Part shown: piece by piece, positions 63,949 through 64,000 of the stretch
How the letters are laid out: each line of letters begins with the position of its first letter
Position numbering within the stretch: position 1 is the first letter of the stretch
Assembly (NCBI GenBank): GCA_051294375.1
Contig: CM119263.1
Location: 13,842,414 to 13,906,413, forward strand
Reading direction: 5' to 3'
Length of the DNA stretch: 64,000 nt
From: Paraspadella gotoi
Taxonomy: Eukaryota > Chaetognatha
Notes under the pieces: generated by a model
Seen by the model: the letters and a program-made list of their open reading frames with translations, nothing else
Database searches by the model: none
Told to the model about the DNA's origin: nothing
Position numbers and translations under genes: made by a program

Positions 63949-64000
63949 CTGAAGAAAAATGGTTTCGAAGATAAATTCTTTTGGAGAACTGGGCCTAAGT

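Overview
This is a piece of a metazoan nuclear genome, most likely an invertebrate bilaterian whose phylum I cannot fix. The genes have GT-AG introns and polyadenylation signals. The recognisable proteins are animal families: an EGR zinc-finger factor, a site-2 protease, a PPP6 regulatory subunit, an RNase P p14 subunit, an ankyrin-tailed asparaginase and an XK-related-like membrane protein. Exons are GC- and CpG-richer than the very AT-rich surroundings. Non-coding DNA is full of (CT)n/(GA)n, (GAC)n, (AAAAG)n and (GAAA)n tracts and small dispersed repeats. No bacterial features, CRISPR arrays, rRNA genes or intact tRNA genes were seen.

Layout. 1-4080: decayed Ty3/gypsy-type pol and its 3' flank. 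5985-9708 (minus): multi-exon XK-related-like gene. 10057-10775 (minus): small unrecognised spliced gene. 10.8-29.9 kb: long non-coding region with GC/CpG islands, CRE and E-box palindromes, many microsatellites and a few weak exon candidates. 29.98-45.70 kb (plus): an intron-rich EGR gene whose first intron is about 8.4 kb and holds a tRNA-derived SINE and nested small repeats. 45.76-53.1 kb: AT-rich gene desert with old duplications. 53133-55595 (plus): intronless cytoplasmic asparaginase. 57.7-63 kb (plus): compact co-oriented run of RPP14, MBTPS2 and PPP6R (5' part). 63052-63948 (minus): 3' exons of an unrecognised gene lying where the next PPP6R intron should be.

The EGR gene dominates. 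Its three fingers keep the EGR1 base-contact residues, and several perfect TGACGTCA sites lie in its upstream DNA and first intron, as expected for an activity-induced transcription factor. RPP14 (RNA processing), MBTPS2 (intramembrane cleavage of membrane-bound transcription factors) and PPP6R (phosphatase targeting) are housekeeping genes and probably share compact or linked promoters rather than a pathway.

I found no clear novel system. The best leads are: a repeat family with terminal inverted repeats whose end supplies the splice acceptor of a PPP6R exon; an in-frame EGR exon pair flanked by complementary CT and GA tracts; an otherwise splice-consistent EGR 5' exon interrupted by one TGA; the 57-bp gap between RPP14 and MBTPS2; and dispersed hairpin-ended repeats.
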